Of a stretch of 64,000 bases of DNA, positions 33,545 to 45,279 are shown one piece after another. The stretch spans positions 3,286,001 to 3,350,000 of the forward strand of contig VLJF02000046.1 of NCBI GenBank assembly GCA_008360975.2, written 5' to 3'. The translations under genes and the position numbers were made by a program. The first letter of the stretch is position 1, and each line of letters starts with the position of its first letter. Origin of the DNA: Lichenostomus cassidix. Its lineage: Eukaryota > Chordata > Aves > Passeriformes > Meliphagidae. Under the pieces are notes generated by a model that was not told the origin of the DNA, searched no databases, and saw nothing but the letters and a program-made list of their open reading frames with translations.

Positions 33545-34900
33545 TGTGGTGGTTTTGCTTAGCCCAGAACATCAGCAAGGTATCTTTAACATCTAAGAGA
33601 AATTTAAACCCTTCAGAAGCTGGTGTAGTAGGCCTGAAGAAGTGTCTGAGGGGTGGGGAGAGGCACAAAGATGGCTCCTGTGTGTCTTATGTGAAGGTTC
33701 TGGAAGTTTTTCACCAAGTCCAGTAGAGCCAATCTCTGATGGCTCTGAAAGTGATGGACATGCTGCTGGCCAAGGCTGGGCCAATGAGAGATGCTAGTTA
33801 CGTCTCCATGAAAACATATTTAAGAAAAAATCAAAACAAAGTAGTCATGCACTTCTTTTTCACTAGAGGAGGAGGAGGAGGAGGTGAAAGTATGTGAAGG
33901 GAGAACAGCATGGAGACACCAAGGTGAGTGGAGAAGGTGGGGGAGGAGGTGCTCCAGGCGCTGGAGCTGAAAACCCTCTGCTAGCTGTGCTGAAGACCAT
34001 GGGGGGAGCAGGTTGTCCCCCTGCAGCCCATGGAGTCCACAGGGGTGCAGAGATCCACCCACAGCCCGTGGGGAGGTGCCCATGCCAGAGGAGCAGGTGG
34101 ATGCCTGGGGGAAGCTGTGATCCAGCGGGAGTCTCATCGAAAGAGTTAAAGCTGCAAAGGCCTTGCAAGGGAGAGAAAGGCCTTGTTCCTGGCATGGAAG
34201 CAGCCTGGCCTTGGCTTGGGAGAGTCTGCACCCTATGGACAAGAGAACTCCTGTTGCAGCAGAATTCGGACGAGATGCTGCTCATGAGATTGGACCCACG
34301 CCAAAGAGGTTCACAGAGGACTGTCTCTCATGGGAGGGACCCCATGGCTAAGTAGAGGACCCCTCTCCCTGATGGACTGACCAGAGAAAAAAACCCCTTA
34401 CCTTGCCTCATCCCTCTGCCCGTGTTGTTGACTAGAAGAAGGGAGAGGGGGGAGCAGAGAAACTGTTTGTAGTAGAAGAAATGTGGTGATGATTTGATTT
34501 ATGGACTAAGAAAAAACCCCATACCCTGCCCCTATACGAGCTGGTGGTTGGAAGGAGGGAGGGAGGTGAGCAGAGATATGGTGTCTTTAGAGGGAGAGGG
34601 GGATGGTGTCTCCCTCTCCCTTTAGAGGGAGAGAGTGCAAGAATGGTGTCTGGAAAGATTATTTTTATGTCTCATTTATCCTCCAACTCAGTATAATAAA
34701 TCACTTTGCAACTTTAAGTTTTCAGTCTGCTCTCCCTCTGGTGTGTCTCTTCTACCACTGCCTTATCTCAACTCATGAGTCAAGACTGTGTGTGTGTTTA
34801 ACAGTTTTATTTCTTCTTCTCCAGCACAGCTGCAGCAGGGGAGAGCAGAAAGAGCAAACATTGTAAGTGCCTGACATTTAGCCAGGGTCAAACCACGACA
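33545..34900 (+). mobile_element. Long LTR-type element, TGTGGTGGTTT...AAACCACGACA
   Basis: 1.36 kb with imperfect inverted ends (TGTGGTGGTTTTGC at left; GGTCAAACCACGACA at right). AATAAA near 34695-34700 lies in the last sixth, as in an LTR read on the plus strand. The middle, with CCATGGGGGGAGCAGG and CAGCCCATGGAGTCCAC, I recognise as a common avian LTR-type repeat, name not certain. A GGA microsatellite sits at about 33866-33886. No target duplication found. Open frames inside are not convincing. Its right edge is also the edge of the inverted duplication. Confidence 0.65.
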
Positions 34901-36318
34901 GCCTCCTCTTCAGAAGGTCCAGCAGCCCATGGCCCTCAGCTTCTCCCCACAGGCCCCAAAGCCCATCCTGTCAGTCCTGCAGAGCCTCTCCAGCTCCTCC
35001 TCACTGCCCCACAACAGGGAGCCTCACAGCCACACACAGCAGTCCAGATGTGCCCCCTGGCCTGTGCTGCCTCTGGCAAGGGACCAGCACGAGGCACTGC
35101 AGGACCCTGCAGACAATTCATGAAGTACTTGTAGGATGATCCTGCTCACCAAGGGATGTTCCCATGGTGCCAAGTCAGGAACTGAAATGGGGAGTGGGGC
35201 CAGAGAGGAAAGGGCAAACAGGGATGGGCTGTTTGCAGGGGAGGGGACAGGGATGGGCAAGAGGAAGAAATGTGGATGAGGAAAGAGTAAAGAAAGCAAA
35301 GGTGAAGCAAAGGAAATGCTCAGGGCTGTTTGGGGGTGGCTGCCAGGCAGCCCTGGCTCTGAACAACAACATCTGCAGTGGGACAGGAAACTCACAGCTC
35401 ATGTGAACAAACTTTCTGGCTGACTTCAGAGGTGACAACAAACCTGAGTGGTTTCCCTCCCATCCCCAGCCCTTGCTGGCCCCCAGGGCTGATGGTGTTT
35501 GTGCTCACTCAGGTTCATCTCCCCACACCAACAGCATGGGGTGCTCACGCCTGCTGTGTGCAATGCAAACAGGGCTCCTGAGCCAGTGCTGCCGTGTCTC
35601 TGCCTGGAAGGATCAAGCAGCTCTGGGAGCTGGGGGAGAGGCCAGGGCTGCCAAGGGGGGATGTTGTTGGCAGCTCCATGAGGACGCTCTGGGACGCTGC
35701 CCTGGGCTGTCCAGCGCAGTGGGGATGGATCAGCCCCTGCTCTGCTGCTCCTTCCCGGCTCCCCCAGGGACCTTGCAGAGCCCCAGCCATGCTGTTTGCC
35801 CCCAGCCTGCCCACGGCCACCCTGCAGCTGCTCACGGGGGTTTTCTCTGCTCAGCATTGGCCTGGGCGTGTTCTGGAGAGAGCCTGGGCAAGGAGCCTCG
35901 AGCCCCCAGGCCTGCCCTGAGGCGTCAGCTGTGCCCCAGCAGTGCCCATGGCCTGTCCCTGCTGCAGCCCCGGCACTGCCACCCCCAGCACTGGCAGCGA
36001 CCCCGAGAGCACTCAGGCCCTACAGCAACACGAGGGGCAGCAGGGCAGCGGGGCAGTGGCACGGGAGCAGCACTGGCAACACCAAGTGCTGCTGCTCCTT
36101 GGCACAGCTGCTGTGCCACCCCTGATCTGCCCCAGCTCTGCACACAGACATTGCTGCTGCAGCTCCAGAGAAGGGAACAAAAGGGGATCTCTGGTGAAAA
36201 CTTGGCTGGGAGACCCTTTAGTTTACTTAAAGCCACCTTGAGCACAGCTCCTCATTGACACAGACTGTGGGCCACAACAAACATGGAAAGAAACAAAATG
36301 AGAAATGGCGCAACGACC

Positions 36319-36324
36319 TTTATT
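36319..36324 (-). terminator. Poly(A) signal of left olfactory receptor gene
   Basis: AATAAA on the minus strand about 110 bases after the stop codon; the equivalent is kept in the right arm at 59705-59710. Confidence 0.65.
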
Positions 36325-36433
36325 TGTGGATATTAAAAAATTAAATCAAAGGAATAAAAACCCACAACCAAACCAACAAGAATTATCAAAGATGACTCAT
36401 ATAACAAGAGATTTACAGAAATTGGCAACCAGT

Positions 36434-37366
36434 TTAATGTTTCTGAAATTGTCCAGTCATCAGTCTCCACAGTGCTGCCTTGAGCTCCTGGTTCCTCAGG
36501 CTGTAAATCAGGGGGTTCAGGCCTGGAGACACCACTGAGTACAGAATTGATACTGCCTGATCCAGGGACGGGGAGGAGATGGAGGAAGGCTTCAGGTTGG
36601 CAAAAATGGCAATGCAGATAAACATGGAGACCACAACCAGGTGAGGGAGGCATGTGGAAAAGGCTTTGTGCCGTCCCTGCTCAGAGGGGATCCTCAGCAC
36701 AGCCCTGAAGATCTGCACATAGGAGAAAACTATGAACACAAAACAACCAAATGACAAACAGGCACTAACAGCAAGGAGACCAAGTTCCCTGAGATAGGAA
36801 TGTGAGCAGGAGAGCTTGAGGATGTGTGGGATTTCACAGAAGAATTGGCCCAGGACATTGCCGTGGCACAGGGGCAGGGAAAATGTATTGGCTGTGTGCA
36901 GCAGAGCAGTGAGAAAGCCACTGGCCCAGGCAGCTGCTGCCATGTGGGCACAAGCTCTGCTGCCCAGGAGGGTCCCATAGTGCAGGGGTTTGCAGATGGA
37001 CACATAGCGGTCATAGCTCATGATGGTGAGGAGGAAATACTCTGTTGTGATGAAGAACAAAAAGAGAAACATCTGTGCCACACATCCTGAGTAGGAGATG
37101 TCCCTGGTGTCCCAGAGGGAATTGTGCACGGCTTTGGGGACAGTGGTGCAGATGGAGCCCAGGTCAGCCAGGGCCAGGTTGAGCAGGAAGAAGAACATGG
37201 GGGTGTGCAGGCGGTGGTTCCAGGCTACGGCGCTGATGATGAGGCTGTTGGCCAGGAGGGCAGCCAGGGAGATGCCCAGGAAGAGGCAGAAGTGCAGGAG
37301 CTGCAGCTGCCGTGTGTCTGCAAATGGCAGAAGGAGGAAGTGGCTGATGGAGCTGCTGTTGGACAT
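36434..37366 (-). CDS. Olfactory receptor, family 14-like (left arm)
   Basis: Seven-transmembrane odorant receptor of the olfactory neuron cilium, signalling through a G protein. 310 residues, a full-length single coding exon. N-glycosylation site NSS at residues 3-5. TM1 carries LLANS (usual form is GN). TM2 has PMFFFLLNL (56-64). Cys95 is present for the extracellular disulfide. TM3 end MSYDRYVSICKPLHY (116-130) is the OR hallmark. KAFSTC at 234-239 and NPLIYSLRN at 284-292 mark TM6 and TM7. Overall it looks like the bird-expanded OR14 (gamma-c) group. Its inverted duplicate at 58663-59595 is about 87% identical in protein. A splice acceptor lies just upstream. No defects seen. Confidence 0.93.
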   Translation of the reverse strand: MSNSSSISHFLLLPFADTRQLQLLHFCLFLGISLAALLANSLIISAVAWNHRLHTPMFFFLLNLALADLGSICTTVPKAVHNSLWDTRDISYSGCVAQMFLFLFFITTEYFLLTIMSYDRYVSICKPLHYGTLLGSRACAHMAAAAWASGFLTALLHTANTFSLPLCHGNVLGQFFCEIPHILKLSCSHSYLRELGLLAVSACLSFGCFVFIVFSYVQIFRAVLRIPSEQGRHKAFSTCLPHLVVVSMFICIAIFANLKPSSISSPSLDQAVSILYSVVSPGLNPLIYSLRNQELKAALWRLMTGQFQKH

Positions 37367-37389
37367 TTTGACTCTCTGGACATGGGGAC

Positions 37390-38804
37390 CTGTTCAGGGA
37401 GAAAAGGACAGTGAGAAGTTAGGCGAGACATTCCTGAGCAATGTCCCAGCCTTTCTGCCAGCCCTGCCACACTGTGCCACCCAATTTTCCTTTTCTCAGA
37501 GCTCTTCCTCCAGCCCCATGCCTGCAGCTCTGCTGGGATCTGGCCCTGTTGCTGGGACAAGCAGTGGCTCTGCCCATGGACACCGAGGAGTCAGCTCTGC
37601 TCTGCAGCAGTGGGGTCATGGCAATGGGGGACAGGGACCAGTCCTGGGTTGGACTTCATCAGACCAAACTGCCCCTAAGGCAGAGGAGCTTGGCAGCATC
37701 TCCTGTCCCAGGGCTAAGGAACAGTGACAGCCAAAGGCAGTTGGAGAGGATTTCCTGCTGTGCTCAGGGAGAACAGAGAGAACTTTGCAAGGCAAGAGCA
37801 TTGGCTGTAACTCAGTGAAGGTTGAGGGGAGCTGCTCTGGTGCTCCATCTGTTCCCAGCTGCCCTTTCTGAGATCAAGGGCACTCACTGTGTTCCCCTGA
37901 AAATCACCCTGACACAGCTGAGAGCAGAGGGACTCACAGCAGTGCCAAATGGCTCAGCCTTTCTCAGAGTCTCAGCCCCACTGCTGGCCAAGGACACTCC
38001 TGTCCCCCAGTGTCCCCTGGAAGGCAGCTCACAGCTTGGATGGACACCCCGAGGACACACCAAGGGTCCTGGCCATGGAACTGCTTGAGGAGAGTCATTT
38101 CATTGCCAGCCTGCCAGCCTGCCCTGCCCAGAGCTGCCCAGGGCAGAGGGAGCTGGGACACCTCATTGCTGTGCTCACCCTGCACAGGAGGAGCCCCAAG
38201 GGCTGCGCCTGACCCTGCAGCTGCAACTGCCATTGCCAGAGAGCCTGTCAGCAATGCCAGGAGCAGCTGAGCAAGGCAAGGAGAGAGACAGCCGAGCCCT
38301 GAGGAAAAGCCTTTCCCTGCCCAGCCCTGCACAGCCCCTCGCAGGCAGCAGCAGTGCAGGACAGTCGCCCTCAGGCCCTGGTCAGCAGGGAATGGGCAAT
38401 GGCAGGAGAGATGCCCTTCATCTCTGGTGCTGCTCTGCCGGCCCAGGAGGGGACTGAGGGCCCCGAGCCCCCGGGCTGAGGGCTGTGCTGGCTGCCAGGG
38501 GACACAAGAGCTCTGCTGCTGAGGGCAGCTGGCAGATCCCCTGCCCTGGCAAAGAGCCCTCAGGGCTGCAGGAGCTGCTCTGCAGGACAGCCCTGGGCAC
38601 CCCTGGCTGCACCCCCACCTTCCCAGCCTGCAGCCATCCCTGGCAGCAGGAGCTGTCCTGCCCTGTCCCTCTGACGGTGCCCAGGGCAGCCCCGCTCTGC
38701 AGCACATCCTCCCCCAAACCAGAAACCCCAGCAGAGCCATCCTTACAGTCATATCAGTGCTGTCATGTGTCAGCTTTAGGAGATCCCTGCAGCCAGAGAC
38801 TTAC
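37390..38804 (-). other. Probable 5' UTR intron of left olfactory receptor gene
   Basis: Minus-strand acceptor TTTTCTCCCTGAACAG ends 24 bases before the ATG; a donor ACA/GTAAGT lies 1.4 kb upstream. Both sites are conserved in the right arm. A non-coding first exon is usual for OR genes; use of these exact sites is inferred. Confidence 0.5.
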
Positions 38805-39549
38805 TGTGTCAGAAGCTGTGAAGATTTCTCCATGAATAAGCTCAGAATTGTCCTTCCAGTTGCTTTATGCCTCTGTCTGCTTCACTCCTCTCAGGTACCT
38901 GCAGGCAGCACCCTCAGCCCTGCTGGGCTTTGAGAGAAACTGCTCCTCAGGAGAAATGTCTTTTTGAAGCTCTTCTTGGTTGCCAGGAGTTCCCTCTGTG
39001 CCAGGAGCCCAGCCCTGCTCAGCAGCACAGCAACAGCACAAGGACTTTAATGAGCCTCTCAGGGATTTGGTGGTGTTTACATGAAACTCAGTCCCTGAGA
39101 GAGTGTTCAAAAAACTTCTCAAGAACTCTGAGTCAGATTCAAACTTCCATGTTTCTTGAAGTTTTAATGATCTGACTGAGTTACACTACTGAGAAAGTGT
39201 CTCCAGGCTGCAGTTAGAGAACACTGGAGGCAGTGATGACATCTGGGGACAAAGAAGGCAAAGGTGTCTCTGATGCTGAGCAAACCTGGATGTGTTTCAG
39301 GAATGCAAAGGGCCAAGGCCTGAGCCCCAGCCCCTGGCAAGGCAGATCCTGTCCCTCCCTCAGTGCTCAGGGCTCTTCCCGGGGCACTGGCATGTGGGGA
39401 TGTGCAATGCCAAGGGCAGGACCATGGGGCAGCCCCTGCCAGGCTGCTGGGCAGGGACAAGGAGGCAATGAGGCCCCAGGGCTGCAAGGGTCACTTGTGT
39501 CCTCCTCATGGCCTCAGGGCCAGGGACAGCAGCCATGGCCAAAGTGCTG

Positions 39550-39704
39550 GGACATTTCTCTGACGTCTCCATTGTTTAGCCATGAAAATGTTGTGTTCTT
39601 CATCCAGGAAAGACAGAGTGTGAGATTTTGACAGGGGTTGTATTGGCAGAAAGTGGTACTATATCTTTATGCTGAACAAGGGCAGATTTAGATTGGATGT
39701 AAAG
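39550..39704. other. Unassigned spacer
   Basis: Single-copy-looking sequence just inside the inverted duplication. No gene. Confidence 0.4.
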
Positions 39705-39905
39705 ATGAAATATTTTACAGTCAGGTTCGCAAAACTCTGGCTCAGGTTGCCCAGTGAATGGAAACCACATCCCTGGAAGTGTCCAAGGTTCAGAGCTTTG
39801 CGTAACCTGAACGAGTGAAGGTGTCCCTGGGTAATGGGAGTTGGACCAGATGCTCTTTTGTGTCTTTTCTAACCCAAGCCATTTTATAATTCTGGCATTC
39901 TTATA
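39705..39905 (+). mobile_element. CR1 LINE 3'-end fragment
   Basis: Old CR1 3' UTR: CTGGCTCAGGTTGCCC, CATCCCTGGAAGTGTCCAAGG, GTTGGACCAGATGCTC and CCAAGCCATTTTATAATTCT follow the CR1 order and end near the ATTCT-type tail. 5'-truncated, several small deletions. Confidence 0.8.
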
Positions 39906-40116
39906 TCCCCAACTCCTTCTGCACAGCGCTGCAAATACCTACACACACCATGTCAGCATTTTAATCTGACCTAATCCCCAACATTTCCATAAAAATGAAA
40001 AAAATGCCAGTTGTAGGACATGAATTTCCACGGTTTTAGAGGAACCAAACCCAAAATGTAAAAATAATTCAGAGCAAGGTCCAACATCTCTGTGTGAAAG
40101 ACTGACCAAGTGGGTC
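39906..40116. other. Unassigned spacer
   Basis: AT-rich, no recognised feature. Confidence 0.4.
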
Positions 40117-40628
40117 TGTCATGGTTTGGGAATGGTACTCCCCAGTTCATTGCTCCCACTGACACTTTCCAAACCACTCTGCTGTTTGCTCCTTCCTCCC
40201 TTTCCCCCAACCCTTGTGACAGGATGGAGAGCAGAACTGGACACACAAAAGGTAAAGATTGTGGGTTGAGGTAAGAACAATTCACAGGAAACAGCACTGA
40301 GATGAGAAAAGGAACAGTAATAACAACAATAGTAATAAAAAAAGTGTACAAAAGAGAGATTCATGAGCAAAATGCTCCCTATGGAGCTCAACTCAAGCTG
40401 ACTGCAGCCCCACCACCCTGATCACTCCCCCTGGCTTGGAATCGGTGTTACCCCCTGCTCCCTGAACCACTCTGACTCGACTGGAAGGAGCCCCTTCTCC
40501 TCAGGAGAGAGACTCCCTTTCCCCCACCCTGGCAATGATGTGAGGTGATAGAGAATAACCTCTGGGTCCTGGCCATGCCCCTCCTGGCTACTGTGACAAT
40601 TAACTCTGTCCTGGCCAGAACCAGGACA
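40117..40628 (-). mobile_element. ERVL-type 3' LTR of third remnant, minus strand
   Basis: 512 bp; on the minus strand TGTCCTGGTTCTGG...CCAAACCATGACA. It is preceded (minus strand) by AATAAGGGGTGGGAAA, the same polypurine tract type as at 5672 and 28127, and by the TATATG microsatellite. The body differs from the 5683/28138 LTR, so this is a related subfamily. Confidence 0.8.
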
Positions 40629-40687
40629 TTTCCCACCCCTTATTCTATACCCTATACTCATGCCTAGATCCTACACTAAGTGCATAT

Positions 40688-40726
<39 letters not shown>

Positions 40727-42170
40727 CACATATACATTTATACAGTAGCACAAGTATAACTTCCAAACTCAGTGGCTGTCCCCTAAAGATACTGTTAAGT
40801 TAGTCCATGGCTGTGAGTTCTGTCCATGTTAGATGTCTCCCAGGGCAGCAGGGCTGCTGTGCTGTCAGCTGGTTGCTGAATCAGGATCTCATGCCTGGTG
40901 TATCTGGAGGAGTCCATCCTTGTTGTCCATGGGAGTTACGGCAAACAGTGGCAGTGTCATTCAGCAGCCAGTGTTGTACAATTCAACATTACAGACTGTT
41001 CTCACCCAAAATCAAATCCCCTTGAGGGACACATCATGTTTCCCCTTCCCTCTGCATCTCCCACCAAGTGCACTCAGGTCCTTGAGAAAAAACAATTCCA
41101 GGGATGGGTTTGCCTTTGCTTGAGGCAGGACTGATCCAAACTGTCTTCTCTAACATTTCTCATAGGCACCACGGGGCTTTATCCCCTTCTCTGGCACAAG
41201 GAGGATTTGATTGGGCAGGGCCAGCTCGATTGGTGAAGGCTCAAGTGTTCCCTGCTCAGGTGGCCTTCAGTGAATGCAGCTCCCAATGTTTCTGAGGTCC
41301 CACCATGCAGTGCTTTCAGGGTGGTTTTTAGCAGTCCTTTGCACTGTTCAGCATTCCCAGGCTGGTGCCTGAAAGGGAATATGAAACACTCACTCAATCC
41401 TGTGCTCTCTGGCCCAGGTGTTCAAAAGGCTGTTTTGGAAAGGAGTCCCATTGTCCCACTCAGGTCTTTCAGGGAGGCTCTGTCCCCACGGAAGTTTCTT
41501 TTTCAGGCCCAGGGTGGTGTTCTGGGCATTGCTGTGAGGCACAGGGTTCTTCTCCAGCTATCCAGGGGTTGTTAGCACCATTGTCAGCAGCAGTGCTTGC
41601 CCTGGTGGGTCTGTGGAACTGTGATGTCATTGATCTGCCAGACTCCCCCAGACTGATATTCCCACCATCATCCCCACACCACAGGGGCTTTACCCGCTTG
41701 GCCCTGCTTGATCTCAGCACACGTTTCACACTCATGGATAACCTGGAGATGCTGTCCATGGGTAAATCCACCCCTTGGTCACAAGCCCATCTGGAGGTTG
41801 CATCTCTTCCCTGATGACCTGAGGTGTCCTGGGCCCATGGAGCCAGAAATAACTCAGCCTTGTGTGGCCATTCCAGACCCACCTGAGACACTTTAATCCT
41901 GGCAGCTCCATCCCCCTGGCCATTGCTGCGATGCTCTTCAGTGCCCAACTCTTGGCTACGTGAGCATCCACAGGAGGGACTTTCACAGCCAACTTCTCTC
42001 CCCAGGCAGTGATGTTTTGCCCCAATCCAGCAGCCCAGATGGGTTTCCCTGTGCACTGCCAATTGTCCTTTTTCCATCATTGCAGCCACCCCACAGAGCA
42101 TTTGCCACCATCCCCAAGTCAGAGCAGAGGTGCAGCGCTGGCCATTTCTCTCGCTCAGAGCTCCAGGTAT
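40629..42170 (-). pseudogene. Decayed ERVL-like RNase H-integrase remnant
   Basis: Minus-strand pol fragment related to the 2.3-5.5 kb element. Recognisable pieces: the RNase H to integrase linker (KVSQVGLEWPHKAELFLAPW), the integrase zinc region with DTSGHQGRDAT and DQGVDLPMD, and an integrase C-terminal piece NAEQCKGLLKTTLKALHGG at 41179-41397. Frames are broken repeatedly and the catalytic stretches are mostly lost. Protease, RT and the 5' LTR are missing. It is much older than the two duplicate copies. 40680-40742 is the family's TA-rich microsatellite. Confidence 0.8.
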
Positions 42171-42429
42171 GGTCCCAGGATTGCAGTGACTGCAGGAAAG
42201 GGGCAGCCCACAGTGGGACATTTCTTGGTCAGATATAGACACAAAGAGTGGCAAACTGTCTGTGACTTGGGTTTGGGACTCAAAGCTGCTGCTGTGGTTT
42301 GCAGGAAGCTGCAGTGTGGCACAGCCCTGGCTGTGCCCAAGAGCGCTGGCTTGGGAGAAGATGTTGGTGCAGCTGGGCCAGGGAGCTGCAGGGAGTGGGG
42401 AATGAATCCCTCCTGGTGTCCTGTCCTAG
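42171..42429. other. Unassigned, possibly ERVL-derived
   Basis: No clear motif. It may be further decayed pol upstream of the recognisable RNase H piece. Confidence 0.3.
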
Positions 42430-42830
42430 GGTGACACTGTGGGGTGTCATGGAACTAAGGAAATCATTGTGACACTGTGATACCTCATGGAATCAAGGGT
42501 TCATTGTGACACTGTGGGAACACATGGAACCAAGGACATCATTGTGACACTGCAGGGCATCATGAAACCAAGGAGACCATTGTGGAATTGTGAGTCCTCA
42601 TGGAACCAAGAGGCTGCTGTGACACTGCAGGGCTCTTTGGAACCAAGGGACCATTGTGACACCATGGGGCCTCATGGAGCCAAGGAGACCATTGTGACAC
42701 TTCAGGGCCCCATTGACCCAAGGGCTCATTGTGACACTGCACAACCTCATGGAACCAAGAGGCTGGTGTGACACTGCAGGGCCCCATGGAATGAAGGTGA
42801 CCATTGTGACACTGTGAGGCCTTGTGGAAC
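42430..42830. repeat. 36-38 bp satellite, reverse orientation
   Basis: About ten units of GGAACCAAGGAGACCATTGTGACACTG type, the reverse complement of the 16.3-kb array. It abuts the U5 edge of the LTR at 42831, the same junction side as in the other two copies. Confidence 0.88.
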
Positions 42831-43312
42831 TGATACTGAAATCAGCCAGATAGAAACTTTCTACCACAATTTGAGTATTAGAAAGCAGCTACTCTTTATT
42901 GCAGTGCTGGTCATTCAGAGGAGCCTTCCTCCATTCCTTCCTCCATTCGAGTGCCCTGAGCATTGGGTTAACAGAGTTTTTATCACACACACTGATTACA
43001 TATTCACTAGCTATCCCAGCATTACTTCATGCATAAGTATTACTTAATTTTACAGAACTGCACCATTTATCACAAGTCCATGAATGGTTCTTTGGGGTCA
43101 GTCTTCAACCTCCAGTGTCCTTTTTAGGGGGCTGTTTAAAACCTCCGCTTTTGAGTAAGGGCAATATCATTATTTTGCAGAACTCATGCTTTGTCAGCTT
43201 TGCAGAACTGAGCTGACATTCTGCTTGTGTTTTGTGTGACTTCTGTTTGCCTCAATTACATCCTTTATCTATTTCTCCAAGGCTGTGCTATTCTGTTCGA
43301 CTGTCCTTATCA
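42831..43312 (-). mobile_element. 3' LTR of class I (gammaretrovirus-like) provirus
   Basis: 482 bp, minus strand TGATAAGGACAG...CAGTATCA, diverged relative of 15055 and 30642. AATAAAG at about 42893-42899 (minus). It directly follows a polypurine tract, so this is a genuine 3' LTR. Confidence 0.82.
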
Positions 43313-43328
43313 AGTCCCCCCTTTTCTT
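43313..43328 (-). other. Polypurine tract of class I provirus
   Basis: Minus strand AAGAAAAGGGGGGACT immediately before the LTR TG. This is close in form to the murine leukaemia virus tract. Confidence 0.82.
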
Positions 43329-43479
43329 GATACTCAGCTCCTGATGGGAACTGATCTCTCAATAGCTCTATTTGATTTATAGCTTAAGGCATTACAACAG
43401 CTACAACACTGAATCTTGATGCAAGCTAAAATCATACAACATTTATTATGGTGACCTTTATAAATAGATATTTTATTCA

Positions 43480-44036
43480 AGTCCAGCTGGGTAACCATGA
43501 GTTAATTTTGGTCCAGATTTCTTCAAATCCCCAGGAGATGCCATCTTGAGCTGTTTATTGTAAAAAGTTGCCAATAATACTTGGAAAGGTCCCTTCCCCT
43601 TTGGCTGGAGCAGAGCAGTTCCCCAGTCTTTCAAGCAGACCCAATCTCCTGGTTGGAACTCGTGCCCTGTGTGTCCAATCCCATCAGTCTGGAGATCTCC
43701 ACTGCTTGCTGCAAATCCTGTAAGGTTTTACTAAGAGAAATGAGGGAATTATTCAAATCAACCCCTCCTTTTACATGTGTGTGTTTCCTGCAATGTGGCA
43801 CTTGGTAGGTTTGACCACAGAGCAGCTCATAGGAGCTGATATTGCTGGTGCCACATGGCTGAATTGTTTTGAAGTAGAGCCACAGGTAAGGCTTGGCCCC
43901 AAGTCAAGGAGGTTTCCTGACATATTTTACCCAATTGCAGTTTGAATTTAGAACTCATTCTCTCAACTTTGCCACCAAGGGCTGTGAAGAGACACCTTGT
44001 CCTGAGGCACTGGGGCTCCTGGCACAGCCCCAGCAA
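43480..44036 (-). pseudogene. Class I ERV integrase C-terminal remnant
   Basis: Minus-strand pieces of a gammaretrovirus-like integrase. GGKVERMSSKFKLQLGKICQ and QALPVALLQNNS (43827-44036) match the end of the catalytic core; GHEFQPGDWVCLKDWG and GKGPFQVLLAT (about 43570-43670) match the C-terminal DNA-binding domain with its GPF segment. Several stops and shifts lie between. No env is recognised between integrase and the polypurine tract; RT and upstream genes are missing. The provirus is therefore 5'-truncated and env-less or env-deleted. Confidence 0.78.
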
Positions 44037-44149
44037 GGCTGGGCACTGTCCCCACCTTGTCCTGCCCTCAGCATTTTCCCCCCCGCTAACATCCCAGTGT
44101 CCTCAAAGTTCTGCTGGAAGGAGTCCCTGGGGAGCCTTGGTCAGGAATG
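44037..44149. other. Unassigned spacer
   Basis: C-rich stretch between the integrase remnant and the tandem repeat; no feature recognised. Confidence 0.3.
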
Positions 44150-44790
44150 GCCCTGGGGGCTCCTTCATGCTCCCAGGGACTGCAGGGTTTTCAAAGGACT
44201 TTGGGTTTTGCTTCTGCCTTGGAGTCTCTGAGAGCTTTGTGCAATCATGGCCTCCAATTATCTGCTCTAATGAGTCCCTTGAGATTCTCTGTCAGTAACA
44301 ACACTCAGTGGGGCTCATTAATGCTTCAAGGTACTCAGGGTTTATTAAAATCCTTCTTTTTGACACTGAGTCTCTGAGAGGTTTGTGCAATCCTGGCCTC
44401 CAATTATCTGCTTTAATTAGTCCCTTGAGAGCCCTTGTTAGTAACGACACTCAGTGGGGCTCATTAATACCTCGAGTACTTCATTTTTTAAGGTATTTTC
44501 CTTTTTCCTTTTCACACTGAATATCTGAGAGGTTTTTGTGTTATCATGGCCTCCAGTTCTCTCTTCCAAGAAGATGAATTCCAAGGACTCTGTGAGGTGC
44601 TTTTGTTGGTGATGGACCTCAGTGGGAACCATTAATGCTTGGAGACACTTTGGGTTTTTCTTCTGACTTTGACTCCTGGAAAGGTTTGTGCAATCTCCTC
44701 TCAGGTTTGCCCTGAGGTTCAAGGGCTCAGCACCAAATGCACCACAGGGCTCATTAGGATCAAGCAAGTCCTGACAAACCATGGCTCTGC
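44150..44790. repeat. ~150-bp tandem repeat, about four units
   Basis: Unit marker TCTGAGAGGTTTGTGCAATC recurs at about 44226, 44373, 44524 and 44675 (147-151 bp spacing). It is followed each time by GGCCTCCAATTATCTGC or a decayed form and CTCAGTGGGGCTCATTAATGC. Later units are more diverged. Confidence 0.85.
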
Positions 44791-45279
44791 CTTGATTTCC
44801 CTCTGGTCTGGTGCACTTCATTAAGAAGGTTTCCTACTACAGTTATGGAGAAATATTTCAAAGAGCTTGTAAGAAATACACATCCCTATTTTAAAGCATG
44901 TATTTTATTTCTGTTCTCTTTAGAGAAGAGGAGATTGCAGCATTCTGTGGTTGATATTGATGCAGGGTCTCTCCTCAGGAGGTCTGGCCTGGTCAGAGAA
45001 CCTTTGCCTTGAGGTGTGACCCAGTGTGGACAACCTTGCTCCACATTCCCCAACCACATCCTGTCTCTCCTCACTCACCTGGGACCTGCTTTGCTTGGAC
45101 AACTGGCCACACTCAGGCAAAGGGGTGTTTTCCCCTTTTTTTTTCTTTGAAGCAAACTGAAACTGCTAAGCTTCTCCATTGAAAACAGACACCCTCCTCA
45201 AGTGTGTGGCAAGCCCAAGCTGCCACCAATGAGGTTCTTCTTCCCCCAGGGCAGAGCCCTGCAAGAAATGTTTTAGACC
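44791..45279. other. Unassigned, no gene recognised
   Basis: Mixed composition, no domain or repeat recognised. Confidence 0.4.

Larger units (their letters stand above)
34901..39549. repeat. Inverted segmental duplication, left arm
   Basis: Reverse complement of 56478-61126. Both edges are sharp: GCCTCCTCTTCAGAAGG at the left, GCCATGGCCAAAGTGCTG at the right. It includes an olfactory receptor gene and 5'/3' flanks. Sampled non-coding flank differs by about 3%. Long GC-rich frames on both strands (for example 35473-36258, 37964-38752) carry no domain. Confidence 0.93.

Noticed and set aside
43581..43808. Plus-strand 75-codon frame
   Set aside because: Antisense shadow of the class I integrase remnant.
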